NCBI GenBank assembly: GCA_016713305.1
Contig: JADJPK010000004.1
Location: 124,001-188,000 of the forward strand
Direction of reading: 5' to 3'
Source of the DNA: Betaproteobacteria bacterium
GTDB taxonomy: Bacteria; Pseudomonadota; Gammaproteobacteria; Burkholderiales; Ga0077523
Length of the DNA: 64,000 nt
Shown here: piece by piece, positions 44,092 through 52,787 of the stretch
How positions within the stretch are numbered: the stretch's first letter is position 1
Layout: each line of letters starts with the position of its first letter
The notes under the pieces: generated by a model
What the model saw: only the letters and a program-made list of their open reading frames with translations
Databases searched by the model: none
What the model was told of the DNA's origin: nothing
Translations under genes and position numbers: made by a program

Positions 44092-44421
44092 CTACTGCTG
44101 GAGGATCCAGTCCACCAGAACGTGGAGCTCGTCGTCCGGCACGACCTCCTGCGGCCACATCTCGAAACGATCGCCCCAGTGCCCCTCGCTGCCGTGGCGG
44201 ATCTTGTCGGCAAGAATGTCGCGCGCCCAGGGGTTGTAGCGGTAGCGCGCAGCAACGGCTTCGAAGCTCGGCCCGACATTCCGCAGCGTGACCGAGTGGC
44301 ACTCGAAGCACATGCGCTTCTGGGTCAGGAACAGACCGCGGCCATAGTCTTCGGCATCGGCGGCCGCCACCAGCGCAAAGCTCGCCACCATGGCACAGAC
44401 GAAGAAGATCGGATTGCGCAT
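44092..44421 (-). CDS. Small periplasmic monohaem cytochrome c
   Basis: A 109-residue protein. The signal peptide MRNPIFFVCAMVASFALVAAADA is followed by a class I haem site MCFECHSVTLRNVGPSFEAVAARY (CxxCH), a short helical body, and a C-terminal DELHVLVDWILQQ. A methionine in the FEMWPQEV segment may be the sixth ligand. The ATG at 44421 has AAGGAGACAGCAC upstream. No oxidase or dehydrogenase gene is adjacent, so the redox partner is unknown. Confidence 0.88.
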   Translation of the reverse strand: MRNPIFFVCAMVASFALVAAADAEDYGRGLFLTQKRMCFECHSVTLRNVGPSFEAVAARYRYNPWARDILADKIRHGSEGHWGDRFEMWPQEVVPDDELHVLVDWILQQ

Positions 44422-44701
44422 GTGCTGTCTCCTTGAACGATTCGCCGGATGACCGGCACCCGCCGGAACCTGGTCGATTGCGTGCCGCCGTGGCGCCGGA
44501 GTGAAGCCGCAATGGGGCTGCCGGGGGCTCTCCAGTATCGGACGGCCGGAGTCCGCCGGCAACCCGTGCGGACACGGCTGCAGGCCCTGTCCGGCATGGG
44601 GCGCCTCGAGGCAGAAACACCGGGCGCACGATCCCGCCTCGAGCCCGGGCATCGTCCATAAGGATCACGGCAAGACGCCGCCGTCATCACGCTCTCTTCA
44701 C

Positions 44702-44731
44702 AACGATGTTCCAGCATGCGCTGGAATCGTT
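44702..44731. repeat. Inverted repeat / hairpin in the cytochrome-PEP-CTERM interval
   Basis: TTCCAGC-ATGC-GCTGGAA, with flanking AACGA / TCGTT extending the stem around a two-base bulge. It lies in the 388-bp divergent interval 44422-44809, which contains no other feature I can support. It occurs once, so it could be an operator or attenuator-like hairpin. Confidence 0.4.
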
Positions 44732-44809
44732 GAATTTCCCTTGCCGTAGGGAACCCGGCCACCCGTCGCGCCGTGCAGCGGGCCTGATACCTGTTCCAGG
44801 AGACCGACC

Positions 44810-46267
44810 ATGCAAACTATACCCTTCAGCCGCACGCTGATCGCCGCTGCTCTGTCAGCTGGCTTTGCGCTGCCGGCGTTCGCCCAGATCGACGTGCGCT
44901 TCGCCATGTTCAACGCCTCGCTGAACCGCGACTCGAGCGGCCAGTTGCTGAGCGACCTCGCCAATCCTGCGGGAGCGGGTACCGCGAACGCCACGGCCCG
45001 CCGGATCCTGCAGGCAACGAACGTCGCCGAGATCATCCAGCGCGCCAACCCGGACGTGCTGCTCGTCAACGAGTTCGACTTCGATTTCAACGGGGTGGCG
45101 GGTTCGCAGAGCACGCCCACGCCGGTCGGCTATTCCAGCAATGCAGCCGTGCTGTTCCAGGACAACTTCCTTTCCAAGAGCCACGGAAACGCGGTACGTG
45201 GCATGACGACGCCGGTGACGGACGCCTACCGTTACACGCCGCCCACCAACACCGGCATCGCGTCCGGCCTTGACCTCGACAACAGCGGCTCGGTCGGTGG
45301 CGGCAACGATGCCCATGGCTTCGGCAATTACGCAGGCCAGTACGGATTCACCATCTACTCCAAGTACGAGATCACCCAGGTCCGCAGCTTTCAGAACTTC
45401 CTGTGGAAGGACATGCCCGGCAACCTGCTGACCAGCGATCCGACTCCGGGTGCCAACAATCTCTCGAACTTCTACTCGCAGGCGGAGATCGATGCGCTGC
45501 GCCTTTCGTCCAAGAACCACGTCGATGTCACGCTGAACATCGGCGGGCAGGAGGTGCACTTCCTCACGGCCCACCCGACACCGCCGGTCTTCGACGGTGC
45601 CGAGGACCGCAACGGCAAGCGCAACGCCGACGAGATCCGCTTCTGGAAGGACTACATCAACGGGGCCTCCTACATGTACGACGACCAGGGTGGCACCGGC
45701 GGGCTGTCCGAAGGAGCCCGCTTCGTCATCGCCGGCGACTACAACGCGGATCTGTGCGACGGCGACAGCTACAAGGTCGCTTGCCTCGGCCCGGACCAGC
45801 CCGGCGAAGGTCCGAACGCCATCGGCCAGTTGCTGCTGGATCCGCTGGTCAACACGACCCTCACCCCCGAAAGCAGCGGCGGAACGCAGGCCGCGACCGA
45901 CCCCAACAACAACGGCACAGCGAACAGCACGCATCTTCAAGACCCGATGTTCGACACGGCCGACTTCAACGACGCCTCGCCGGGCAATCTGCGCGCGGAC
46001 TACGTGCTGCCCTCGGCCAACCTGACCATGACCGAAGCGGGCGTGTTCTGGCCGACGGATTCGAACTTTGCCGACGGCAACACCTCCGGCGAGCTGTTCG
46101 ATCTGGTCGGACAGTTCAACAAGCCCGGTCTCTACGCGGGCCTTCCGTCGTCCGATCACAAGCTGGTGTATGTGAACGTGACGGTACCGGTACCCGAGCC
46201 GGAAACGTACGCCCTCTTCCTGGCAGGCATCGGCCTGCTCGCGACGGTGGCACGCCGCAAGGCTTGA
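44810..46267 (+). CDS. Endonuclease/exonuclease/phosphatase-family protein with PEP-CTERM signal
   Basis: A 485-residue secreted enzyme-like protein. A signal peptide (LIAAALSAGFALPAFAQ) is followed by an EEP fold: RFAMFNASLN (catalytic Asn strand), PDVLLVNEFDFDF (metal-ligand Glu), KNHVDVTLNIGGQEVHFLTA then HPTPP (His strand), FVIAGDYNADLCDGDSY (Asp-x-Asn), and SSDHKLVYVNVTV (catalytic Asp-His pair). It ends VPEPETYALFLAGIGLLATV then ARRKA. All active-site positions appear retained, so it may cleave extracellular nucleic acid or a phosphoester. Confidence 0.93.
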   Translation: MQTIPFSRTLIAAALSAGFALPAFAQIDVRFAMFNASLNRDSSGQLLSDLANPAGAGTANATARRILQATNVAEIIQRANPDVLLVNEFDFDFNGVAGSQSTPTPVGYSSNAAVLFQDNFLSKSHGNAVRGMTTPVTDAYRYTPPTNTGIASGLDLDNSGSVGGGNDAHGFGNYAGQYGFTIYSKYEITQVRSFQNFLWKDMPGNLLTSDPTPGANNLSNFYSQAEIDALRLSSKNHVDVTLNIGGQEVHFLTAHPTPPVFDGAEDRNGKRNADEIRFWKDYINGASYMYDDQGGTGGLSEGARFVIAGDYNADLCDGDSYKVACLGPDQPGEGPNAIGQLLLDPLVNTTLTPESSGGTQAATDPNNNGTANSTHLQDPMFDTADFNDASPGNLRADYVLPSANLTMTEAGVFWPTDSNFADGNTSGELFDLVGQFNKPGLYAGLPSSDHKLVYVNVTVPVPEPETYALFLAGIGLLATVARRKA

Positions 46268-46274
46268 TCGGGAT

Positions 46275-46334
46275 CGTCGGGGTTCGAACGCGAGCAGCTC
46301 GGCCCTACTCGCTGCTCGCGCTCGAACCCCGACG
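46275..46334. terminator. Very long hairpin after the EEP PEP-CTERM gene
   Basis: A stem of about 23 bp with one A-C mismatch: left arm 46276-46298 (GTCGGGGTTCGA, A, CGCGAGCAGC), loop 46299-46310, right arm 46311-46333. It starts eight bases after the stop at 46267 and faces the convergent metallo-hydrolase remnant at 46415. No U tract is present. Confidence 0.6.
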
Positions 46335-46414
46335 GCGCGCCGTATCCTGGAAAACCCGGCACCGGCGTGCATTCGCGGCAAGAGCCGGCGTCCCGCGCCC
46401 GGGTCCCTTCCGGG

Positions 46415-46862
46415 TCAGGGCACCTGTGCTGTCTGCCCGAGGACGTCCCGCTCTTCGGCTAGCCGGTCCGCCAGTGCGCGGATGAGTGCCGCGCCATTGC
46501 CGCGATAGGCGTTCCCGTGCATGCACGCCAGCATCCCGGGCCGTGCAGGTGCGAGACGCTCCAGGGCCTTGGACGTGTCCGGCGCATGGGCGACGTCATC
46601 CATGGGCCTGCGGAACGCCTCGCCAGGACCGAGGATGTCCGACTCGACGAGCGGCATCTTGCCGTCGCCGCCCTGCGTGAACAGATCGCCGCAAAGCAGC
46701 GTGCGCGTCGACGATTCCATCAGGAACCCGCAGTCCCGGCCATGCGGCGTGTGCGGCGTATCGAACCAGCGCACGGCGCGGCGCCCCAGCGTCAGCTCCT
46801 CCCCATCGGCCAGAGCACGCGCCGGACGATCCGGCAACGCTCGGCAAGGTGCAAGGCGCGCT
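46415..46862 (-). pseudogene. 5'-truncated MBL-fold metallo-hydrolase
   Basis: The frame encodes the C-terminal half of a small metallo-beta-lactamase-fold protein: ADGEELTLGRRAVRWFDTPHTP, HGRDCGFLMESSTRTLLCGDLF and ESDILGPGEAFRRPMDDVAH. The N-terminal half with the HxHxDH zinc motif is missing; upstream in frame only low-complexity sequence is found before the next gene. It is probably a decayed remnant. Confidence 0.65.
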
Positions 46863-46965
46863 AGTATTTCTGGCGAGACAGACCCCGACAATGGAGAGCG
46901 GCGCGGTAGCCTCGCGAAAGTCGGAAAACGCGTGAAGGGCCTCCGGAGTGGGGATCGCTGCTCCG

Positions 46966-47583
46966 TCAGCCTCTGCGGCGGCCGCGGAAGGCCAGGAGCA
47001 GACCCAGCCCGGCCGCCATCAATACGATCGACGAGGACTCCGGAACGAGGGTAGGCGCCACCATCTCCCACGAACCGGAGAGCACTCCGGAAACGTTGCC
47101 GTTGGTGGTTCCCCAATAGACCACACCCGTGGCGCCGATCGGCGCAAACGATTCGCCGGGATTGAGCTCCAGGAACATCGTCCCGCCGAACGGCTCGCCC
47201 GAGGGCATCGTGGGAAACGGAAGCACTCCGATGTCCCTGCCCATGTAGATCGTGTTGTTGAACGCTCCGCCGATGCCGCTTCCGGCCGCATTCGCGAAGT
47301 TGAAATAGAAGTCGCCCGTGTGCAGTTCCGAGTCTTCGAGAATGCTGTGGACAGACAATGCAGCAGGCGCGTTGGTAAAGGGATCCTGCAGGTAAAGTGA
47401 GTGCACATTCTCCGGAGGCAGCACGGCGCCCATCTCACCGCTTCCCGAAAGGATCACCTGCGTATCGCTGAGGCGTTCCAGCGTCAGCTTCACGTCCGCG
47501 AGGGCGGGAAGACAGACGGTGAAGGCAACAGCTCCCAGCACGGATTGAAGCCAGACCTTGAACGGGTTCGATACGCGGGCCAT
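46966..47583 (-). CDS. PEP-CTERM-like sorting domain protein (VPES variant)
   Basis: A 205-residue secreted protein. The signal (WLQSVLGAVAFTVCLPALA) is followed by a beta-rich body (LSDTQVILSGSGEMGAVLPP, LHTGDFYFNFANAAGSGIGG). The tail is VPESSSIVLMAAGLGLLLAF then RGRRRG, in which Pro of the PEP motif is replaced by Ser (VPES), a known tolerated variant. The ATG at 47583 has CCAGGAGATTCGTC upstream. The function is unknown. Confidence 0.82.
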   Translation of the reverse strand: MARVSNPFKVWLQSVLGAVAFTVCLPALADVKLTLERLSDTQVILSGSGEMGAVLPPENVHSLYLQDPFTNAPAALSVHSILEDSELHTGDFYFNFANAAGSGIGGAFNNTIYMGRDIGVLPFPTMPSGEPFGGTMFLELNPGESFAPIGATGVVYWGTTNGNVSGVLSGSWEMVAPTLVPESSSIVLMAAGLGLLLAFRGRRRG

Positions 47584-47845
47584 GACGAATCTCCTGGATG
47601 CGTTGCCTTGCGCACGGTGGCGAGCGAGCACCGTCAGGCAAACGAGTGGTGAGGCTCTCTGTCTGTCCGTCCGCACGAGGCGGGAAAAGCCGACGAGCCA
47701 TTCCAAGACGGGTCCGTCTTGTCGGCCAGACGGCTTCGATCATACGCCCCAACCCCGTTTGTTCAATGGCCGCAAAGGTTTTCTTGAAGGGCGTGCGAGC
47801 GGTCCGCGGGGGAAGTTGCGGTCCGCTCGAAGATGACGACCGGCC

Positions 47846-48328
47846 TCAGCGCGGCGGCTTTCGGTCTCCCCACCCCATCACCGCACGCTCGACAGGAGCC
47901 GAAACCACGTACGCGAACTTGGGTTCGGGAGATCCGTGATGGATGCGCCAGTAGTGGACCGTCTCCACGCCTTCGACGAAGACGCCGAGGTACTCGAGAT
48001 CCCTCGCCTGCAGCGCACCCGGTTCCGACAGCAGCGCGCCGAACTCCCGGCGCAGATATCGGGGCAGCTCGCGCTCCTCGTCGTCGGAAAGCCCGGTCTT
48101 GCCGAACCACGGCGCCTCCTCCCGGACGGATTCGTCCTTCTTCATCTCGTCGAGCCGGGCCTGCATGCGCCGCTTGAACTCGGGACCGTTGACGTCGACG
48201 GTTCCGGCCGTGGCGCCGGGCGCAGCGGAAGACGTGTCCTGGGGCCTCTCGCTGCAGCCGAGAAGCGCAGCGGCCACGGCCAGGGTGACGATCCAGCGGC
48301 CGGGCCGGGCACCCGATGTGCAACTCAC
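47846..48328 (-). CDS. Putative lipoprotein
   Basis: A 160-residue protein. The signal WIVTLAVAAALLGCSERPQ has a lipobox (LLGC). The body is charged (GPEFKRRMQARLDEMKKDES, DDEERELPRYLRREFGALLS) and ends with a conserved-looking HYWRIHHGSPEPKFAYVVSA. I choose the GTG at 48328, which overlaps the upstream stop by four bases (GTGA), a pattern also seen at cpoB/queC; the ATG at 48346 is possible. It is the last gene of a run with the 575-residue coiled-coil protein and the SGNH hydrolase. The function is unknown. Confidence 0.72.
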   Translation of the reverse strand: MSCTSGARPGRWIVTLAVAAALLGCSERPQDTSSAAPGATAGTVDVNGPEFKRRMQARLDEMKKDESVREEAPWFGKTGLSDDEERELPRYLRREFGALLSEPGALQARDLEYLGVFVEGVETVHYWRIHHGSPEPKFAYVVSAPVERAVMGWGDRKPPR

Positions 48329-50052
48329 TCGGCGGGAGGCACGCATGCGTCGACCAGGTTCGAGATGCCGCCATACTGCCGCGCCAGCGCGGTGTCCAGG
48401 CTCTCCAGGTAGCTGGCGCCGAGCTTCATCAGGGCCAGCCGCTCGAGCTGGTCGGCGAGGCTCGCGTCCGCAGGGTTGCGGGCTCGCATCTCGTCCATGA
48501 CCGCCTGCAGTCCCTCTTCGCCGTTCTGCCGCACGATGTCGCTGACCTTGTCCATGACCTTCCCCCACGCCATCTTGGCCGCCTTCTGTACCGCCCACTT
48601 CGCGGCCGCTTTCACGGGAAGATTGCCCCAGCGCTGCCCGGACTCGGCCGCCTGGCGGGGCGCCGAGTACGCGCCCGCGCCGACTTCCGGGGCGAGGCCG
48701 CTGGAACCGTGCGAGACGTTCATCACCATGTCGGTGACGTCTTCGATGCCCTCGAAGGCGGCGTCGACGATGACACCTCCGCCGGGGATGCCCAACGTGG
48801 TGGCGTCGCTGTCGATGTAGTTGTCCCCCATCGAGCGGAGCACGCCCAGCGCAATCTCCAGTTGCACTCGGGAGGTCATGCGCGCATCGGGCGCAACCAC
48901 GGTGTGCCAGTTCCGCGCGGCCGCCCTGGCCTGAGGCGTCACGAAACCGAAGCGGTCGCGCAGCGGCTCGGCGCTGACCTGCTCGAGCGCGGCCGATGTC
49001 CTGTCCATGCGCGGCAGGAGCAGTCCTTCCAGGAACGCGGCGCTGGCGATGCCCTCCACGTCGAGCGCGAACACGTCCTTCAGCAACTCGTACTTGGCCT
49101 TGTCGTCCGTGCGCACGAACACCCCCGAATCCCCGAGGGCTGCAACACGAGTCTGATCCTGCAGGTGCGCCGTCTCGATCCGCTTGAGGGCGCGCCCCAC
49201 GAAGATGTCCAGGCCCTTCATGATGGCGCGCTCCGCGGCGGGCTTCATGTGCCGCTCGAACAGGAGCATCTGCTGCTGCGCGACCTGTGCCTGCAACGCC
49301 TGTGCACCCTGCGCAAGCCGCGAAGCCACAGGATCCATGTGCTGGAAGAGGCAACGGCCGAGGGGATCCCGCTCGGCGATGGAGCGGAGTTCCGCCCAGG
49401 CGGCCGCCGGGGTCAGACTGGCCGCGCCCCCCTGCGAGAGCGCTTCGAGCTGGCGCGCCCGTGCCTGCGCCAGAGGTTCCATTGCCGCCGAGAACCGCTG
49501 GTGCATCACGCGGGGCATGGACGCCGAATCGCTGACGAGGCGCTGGATGTCGCCCTGGAACTGCCCCATCGCACCGCTCCTTTCGATGCAGCGGAACAAC
49601 TCGTCCACGCGCAGGTCGCGCGCCGCGGTCAGGACCCGCTGCTCGCCAAGCGTTCGTGCGTGGTTGGCGCTCTGCTCGACTTCCCGGCGAGCGGCGGCCA
49701 CGAGCCGCTGCGACTCCGCGCGCAGTTCCTCGGCCTCGCGCCCGGCGGCCGCGAGCCGCTCGTCCAGACCGCGTGCTCGCGCCTCGGCAGCGTCTTTCTG
49801 GCGGCGGAGATCGTCGGCCTGCGCGGCAAGCTTCGCGATCTCTTCGTTCTTGTCGTCGATGCGATCGTTCAGCCGCGCTTCGGCATCCCGCACCCGGCGG
49901 TCCGCGGTCTTGTTCACACAGTCGATGAAACCGTTCGGGTTGCCCGGTGGCCGGTAGCTGCAGCCGAGGACATCGAAGGCCGATGCCGTGGCAGGGAGCA
50001 GCGCAAACAGGGCGAGCGAAACAACTGACAGCTTGTGGGACCTCGTGCTCAT
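48325..50052 (-). CDS. Large secreted coiled-coil protein of unknown function
   Basis: A 575-residue protein from the ATG at 50052. The signal peptide (LSVVSLALFALLPATASA) is followed by a short Cys-bearing segment (FDVLGCSYRPPGNPNGFIDC) and a strong coiled coil from about residue 45 to 140 (RRVRDAEARLNDRIDDKNEE, LDERLAAAGREAEELRAES). The long alpha-helical C-terminal region has a Gly-rich break (LGIPGGGVIVDAAFEGIEDV). I recognise no family. It lies 13 bp after the SGNH hydrolase gene and overlaps a lipoprotein gene, so the three are probably one transcript. Confidence 0.75.
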   Translation of the reverse strand: MSTRSHKLSVVSLALFALLPATASAFDVLGCSYRPPGNPNGFIDCVNKTADRRVRDAEARLNDRIDDKNEEIAKLAAQADDLRRQKDAAEARARGLDERLAAAGREAEELRAESQRLVAAARREVEQSANHARTLGEQRVLTAARDLRVDELFRCIERSGAMGQFQGDIQRLVSDSASMPRVMHQRFSAAMEPLAQARARQLEALSQGGAASLTPAAAWAELRSIAERDPLGRCLFQHMDPVASRLAQGAQALQAQVAQQQMLLFERHMKPAAERAIMKGLDIFVGRALKRIETAHLQDQTRVAALGDSGVFVRTDDKAKYELLKDVFALDVEGIASAAFLEGLLLPRMDRTSAALEQVSAEPLRDRFGFVTPQARAAARNWHTVVAPDARMTSRVQLEIALGVLRSMGDNYIDSDATTLGIPGGGVIVDAAFEGIEDVTDMVMNVSHGSSGLAPEVGAGAYSAPRQAAESGQRWGNLPVKAAAKWAVQKAAKMAWGKVMDKVSDIVRQNGEEGLQAVMDEMRARNPADASLADQLERLALMKLGASYLESLDTALARQYGGISNLVDACVPPAE

Positions 50053-50065
50053 GAAAGGCTCCGGA

Positions 50066-52054
50066 TCATCGAGTGGGGAGGTTGGGACGCAGCCGGGCGG
50101 GATCGGTTGCACGACGTGCACGCTCCGGAGTCTCGCGGCGCATGGGGCGCTCGATCGTCGCCGCGACCACGTCGCTCCAGCGCGAACAGATGCGGCCCAC
50201 GAACTCGCCTCCGGAGACCAGCGCCCGGACGCATTCGCGCAACTTCACGTTCCACGTGCCGGAGCGCGCGCCGCTGAGTTCGTGTTCGCCACGGCCCGCG
50301 GGCACGTCGAAGGTCTGCTGGGTTCCGCCGGTACTCAGGACATAGCTCACCTGATGAAAACCGTTCGCACGTGTTTCGCCGGACCAGCGCGCCCGCAGAC
50401 GCTGAGTGAACAGGTTGTCGCGATTCACCACCTGCACGGCCACCGACGGCCGGGCGGTGCGCACCGCCTGCTGCTCCGCGACGCTCGTCACGCGCAGCGG
50501 CCCGGACCAGTGGGAGCACATCGCGGGCGTGCAGGTCCGCAGTGCGTAGTCCGTGGCTCGATCCGGACTGCTCACGGTGCTCGTGAGAAGGTTCCCGGCC
50601 CTGTCGATCTGCCAGCGTTCCGCGTGGTCACGATGGGGCAGCCTCGGCGGTGTGCCCAGGGAATCGGGCGTGACCATGGGAGGTGACACGGCAGGCCCTG
50701 TGGCGTCCGCGGGGGACACCGCACGGTGGGCGATCTGCACGAACGCCGCACGGGAATCGAACACCTTCCACGCCAGCCTCAACCCCTGCGCGTTGTGGAC
50801 GGTGGCAGGATCCGGGCCGTTGACGTTCAACGACCAGACCGGGACGGCCGGTGGGCGAAGCACCTGCAGCGCGGGGGCCACGATTTCCGCCATCTCGATC
50901 TGGCCACGCGCGTTGGGATGCGCCGCACCCGTGCAGTCGCCCTGGTCGCGGATCGAATCCTTCACGAGATTGATCCAGCGATCCGTCGCGCAGAACCCAT
51001 GGCCCTTGAAGCGCGCGGCAACGCCTTTCACGAAGAACCCGTACGCGCCTCCGCCCTCGTCCTGAATCATGCGCGCTCCGTCGGCCGCCTTCTGGTTGAG
51101 CCGCGGAACCACCACGTCGTTGGCCCAGCGCGCCTCTTCCCGGCTCACGCGGTCGAACAGATCGAAGGTAGGGCGCGACGGTCCGCCGCACACGCTGCCG
51201 TCGTCGTAGGTCATGGGCGACGGATACTCGGCCAGGAACACATTGGCAATCAGCGGCCTGCGGAACAGCGCCACATAGCGCCGGTTCACGCGTTCGATGG
51301 CGTCGGCCAGCCGCCGATAGCGGCGATCGAGTTCCTCCGCGCCAGCGTCTACGTCCGTGCTCGCCCCGGGAATCAGCGTGGGCATGTGCTGGCAGCCGGT
51401 CAGGAGCGGAGTGAACAGGCAGTGCTGGACGGTCGGGCCGAAGCCGACATCGTTGCCTCCGATGGTCATGACGACCCCGTCGAGCATGACTCCGCCGTAG
51501 GCCGTGCCCGGGCTTTCGCGTGCCAGCCGCTCCTCCTCGGTGCGCCGCACGTGGCGCTCCAGATCGCACAGCGCGCCGAATGCGATCTGCCGGCCGGACT
51601 CGTCCGTGAGACAGGTGCCGGGGTCTTCTCCCAACCCCCGATACGGCCGCTCGACCAGATCCGGGATCTCCGCCCCGCTGCATGCGAGCGATGTGAGCGA
51701 GACCGATTCGGGCACCTGTGCCCGCAGCCGGTCTGCCGCCAGGATCGGCCAGCTCCTCGCAGCACGATGACACGCGGTATCGGTGATCCTGGCCACACGG
51801 TCCGACCGCAGCCCCGCGTTGGCGTCCCAGCGCGCGGGCTGGTCGACGCGCGTCGGACTGCAGTTGGCGGCGTCGACCACGCTCGGGGCGTCATAGCCAT
51901 CCGGCGCCCCCTCGCCGGAGGAGTAGGAGTCGCCGAGCGCCATGATCCGTATCAGGCGCTGCTGCGCGAAGGCGGGCTCGGAAATCTGCAGGACACCTAT
52001 CGCCAACAACAGGATGCGCGCGGCTGCCGCCGCACCTCGAAGCATTCGTTGCAT
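50066..52054 (-). CDS. Secreted SGNH/GDSL hydrolase with C-terminal extension
   Basis: A 662-residue exported esterase-type protein. The signal ILLLAIGVLQISEPAFAQ is followed by an SGNH catalytic domain: block I MALGDSYSSGEGAPDGY (Ser43), a Cys-containing insert, block III MTIGGNDVGFGP, and a C-terminal GAAHPNARGQIEM carrying the catalytic His. Cysteines across the domain suggest disulfides. Residues from about 390 on form one or more beta-sandwich (fibronectin-like) repeats. It resembles actinobacterial-type secreted lipases. GGGAGACGTACGA precedes the ATG at 52054. The substrate is unknown. Confidence 0.88.
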   Translation of the reverse strand: MQRMLRGAAAAARILLLAIGVLQISEPAFAQQRLIRIMALGDSYSSGEGAPDGYDAPSVVDAANCSPTRVDQPARWDANAGLRSDRVARITDTACHRAARSWPILAADRLRAQVPESVSLTSLACSGAEIPDLVERPYRGLGEDPGTCLTDESGRQIAFGALCDLERHVRRTEEERLARESPGTAYGGVMLDGVVMTIGGNDVGFGPTVQHCLFTPLLTGCQHMPTLIPGASTDVDAGAEELDRRYRRLADAIERVNRRYVALFRRPLIANVFLAEYPSPMTYDDGSVCGGPSRPTFDLFDRVSREEARWANDVVVPRLNQKAADGARMIQDEGGGAYGFFVKGVAARFKGHGFCATDRWINLVKDSIRDQGDCTGAAHPNARGQIEMAEIVAPALQVLRPPAVPVWSLNVNGPDPATVHNAQGLRLAWKVFDSRAAFVQIAHRAVSPADATGPAVSPPMVTPDSLGTPPRLPHRDHAERWQIDRAGNLLTSTVSSPDRATDYALRTCTPAMCSHWSGPLRVTSVAEQQAVRTARPSVAVQVVNRDNLFTQRLRARWSGETRANGFHQVSYVLSTGGTQQTFDVPAGRGEHELSGARSGTWNVKLRECVRALVSGGEFVGRICSRWSDVVAATIERPMRRETPERARRATDPARLRPNLPTR

Positions 52055-52136
52055 TCGTACGTCTCCCTGGCTTGGGAAGGTCGGGTCGATGCATGCGGTC
52101 CCGCGCATTCACAGGACCTTTCTTGCACGGATACGG

Positions 52137-52664
52137 CTACTTCTCCGCGATGCGCTTCAGCGTCGCAAGCCCCTGCTCGTATTTGTCCCCCACCATCTTG
52201 TCCATGCTGAAGAACAGGCCCATGAGCTTGGCCATGAACGAGTTCTGCCCGTACATCGCCTGCGTCACCTCGGTGGAATCGCCGCGCGGCACGAGCGTGA
52301 ATTCGACGGTGTTGTGCGCCTCGAACGGCGTGATGAAATCGATCTTGATGACGACCTTGGACGGTGGCGTCGACTCCACGATCTCCATACGACCGTGCCC
52401 GACGTTCTTGTTCCCGTTCCATTCGTACACGGCCCCTCGTCCGCTCGGGGCCCCGCTGTAGGTGCGCTTGAGATCCGGATCGATCCCTTCCCACGGCGAC
52501 CAGGCTTCCCACTGGTGGAAGTCTTCGATCAGCGGAAAGAGCTTTTCCGGGGGCGCCTTGATGCTGGCGGAACGCTGGACGCGAAAGGTGTCGGGGCGGG
52601 TGGCCGCGAAGACGAGAGCACCAAGGATCAGGAGAACAACGACAGCAGCGACGAGCTTGAACAT
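52137..52664 (-). CDS. SRPBCC (polyketide cyclase/START-like) protein
   Basis: A 175-residue protein. One N-terminal helix (LVAAVVVLLILGALVFAATR) anchors a SRPBCC fold: FRVQRSASIKAPPEKLFPLI, FHQWEAWSPWEGIDPDLKRTY, YEWNGNKNVGHGRMEIVEST and VEFTLVPRGDSTEVT. These proteins bind hydrophobic ligands in a deep pocket; the ligand here is unknown. It is monocistronic, between the SGNH hydrolase gene and an SDR gene. Confidence 0.9.
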   Translation of the reverse strand: MFKLVAAVVVLLILGALVFAATRPDTFRVQRSASIKAPPEKLFPLIEDFHQWEAWSPWEGIDPDLKRTYSGAPSGRGAVYEWNGNKNVGHGRMEIVESTPPSKVVIKIDFITPFEAHNTVEFTLVPRGDSTEVTQAMYGQNSFMAKLMGLFFSMDKMVGDKYEQGLATLKRIAEK

Positions 52665-52787
52665 GGCAGGCTCCTTCGAGTTCGTTGGACAGCGAGACAG
52701 GCTACCTCTTGCTCGGATTTTCCGGCCGGAGGATACCAGTGCCGTGCTCCAGCGAGCGCGACACGTCTCCTCGCGCTCCAGGCAGAA

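Noticed and set aside
44702..44731. A CRISPR repeat unit.
   Set aside because: The palindromic segment occurs once, without spacers or cas genes.
46863..47116. The N-terminal half of the truncated metallo-hydrolase in a shifted frame.
   Set aside because: No HxHxDH-type motif appears in any minus-strand frame before the PEP-CTERM gene.
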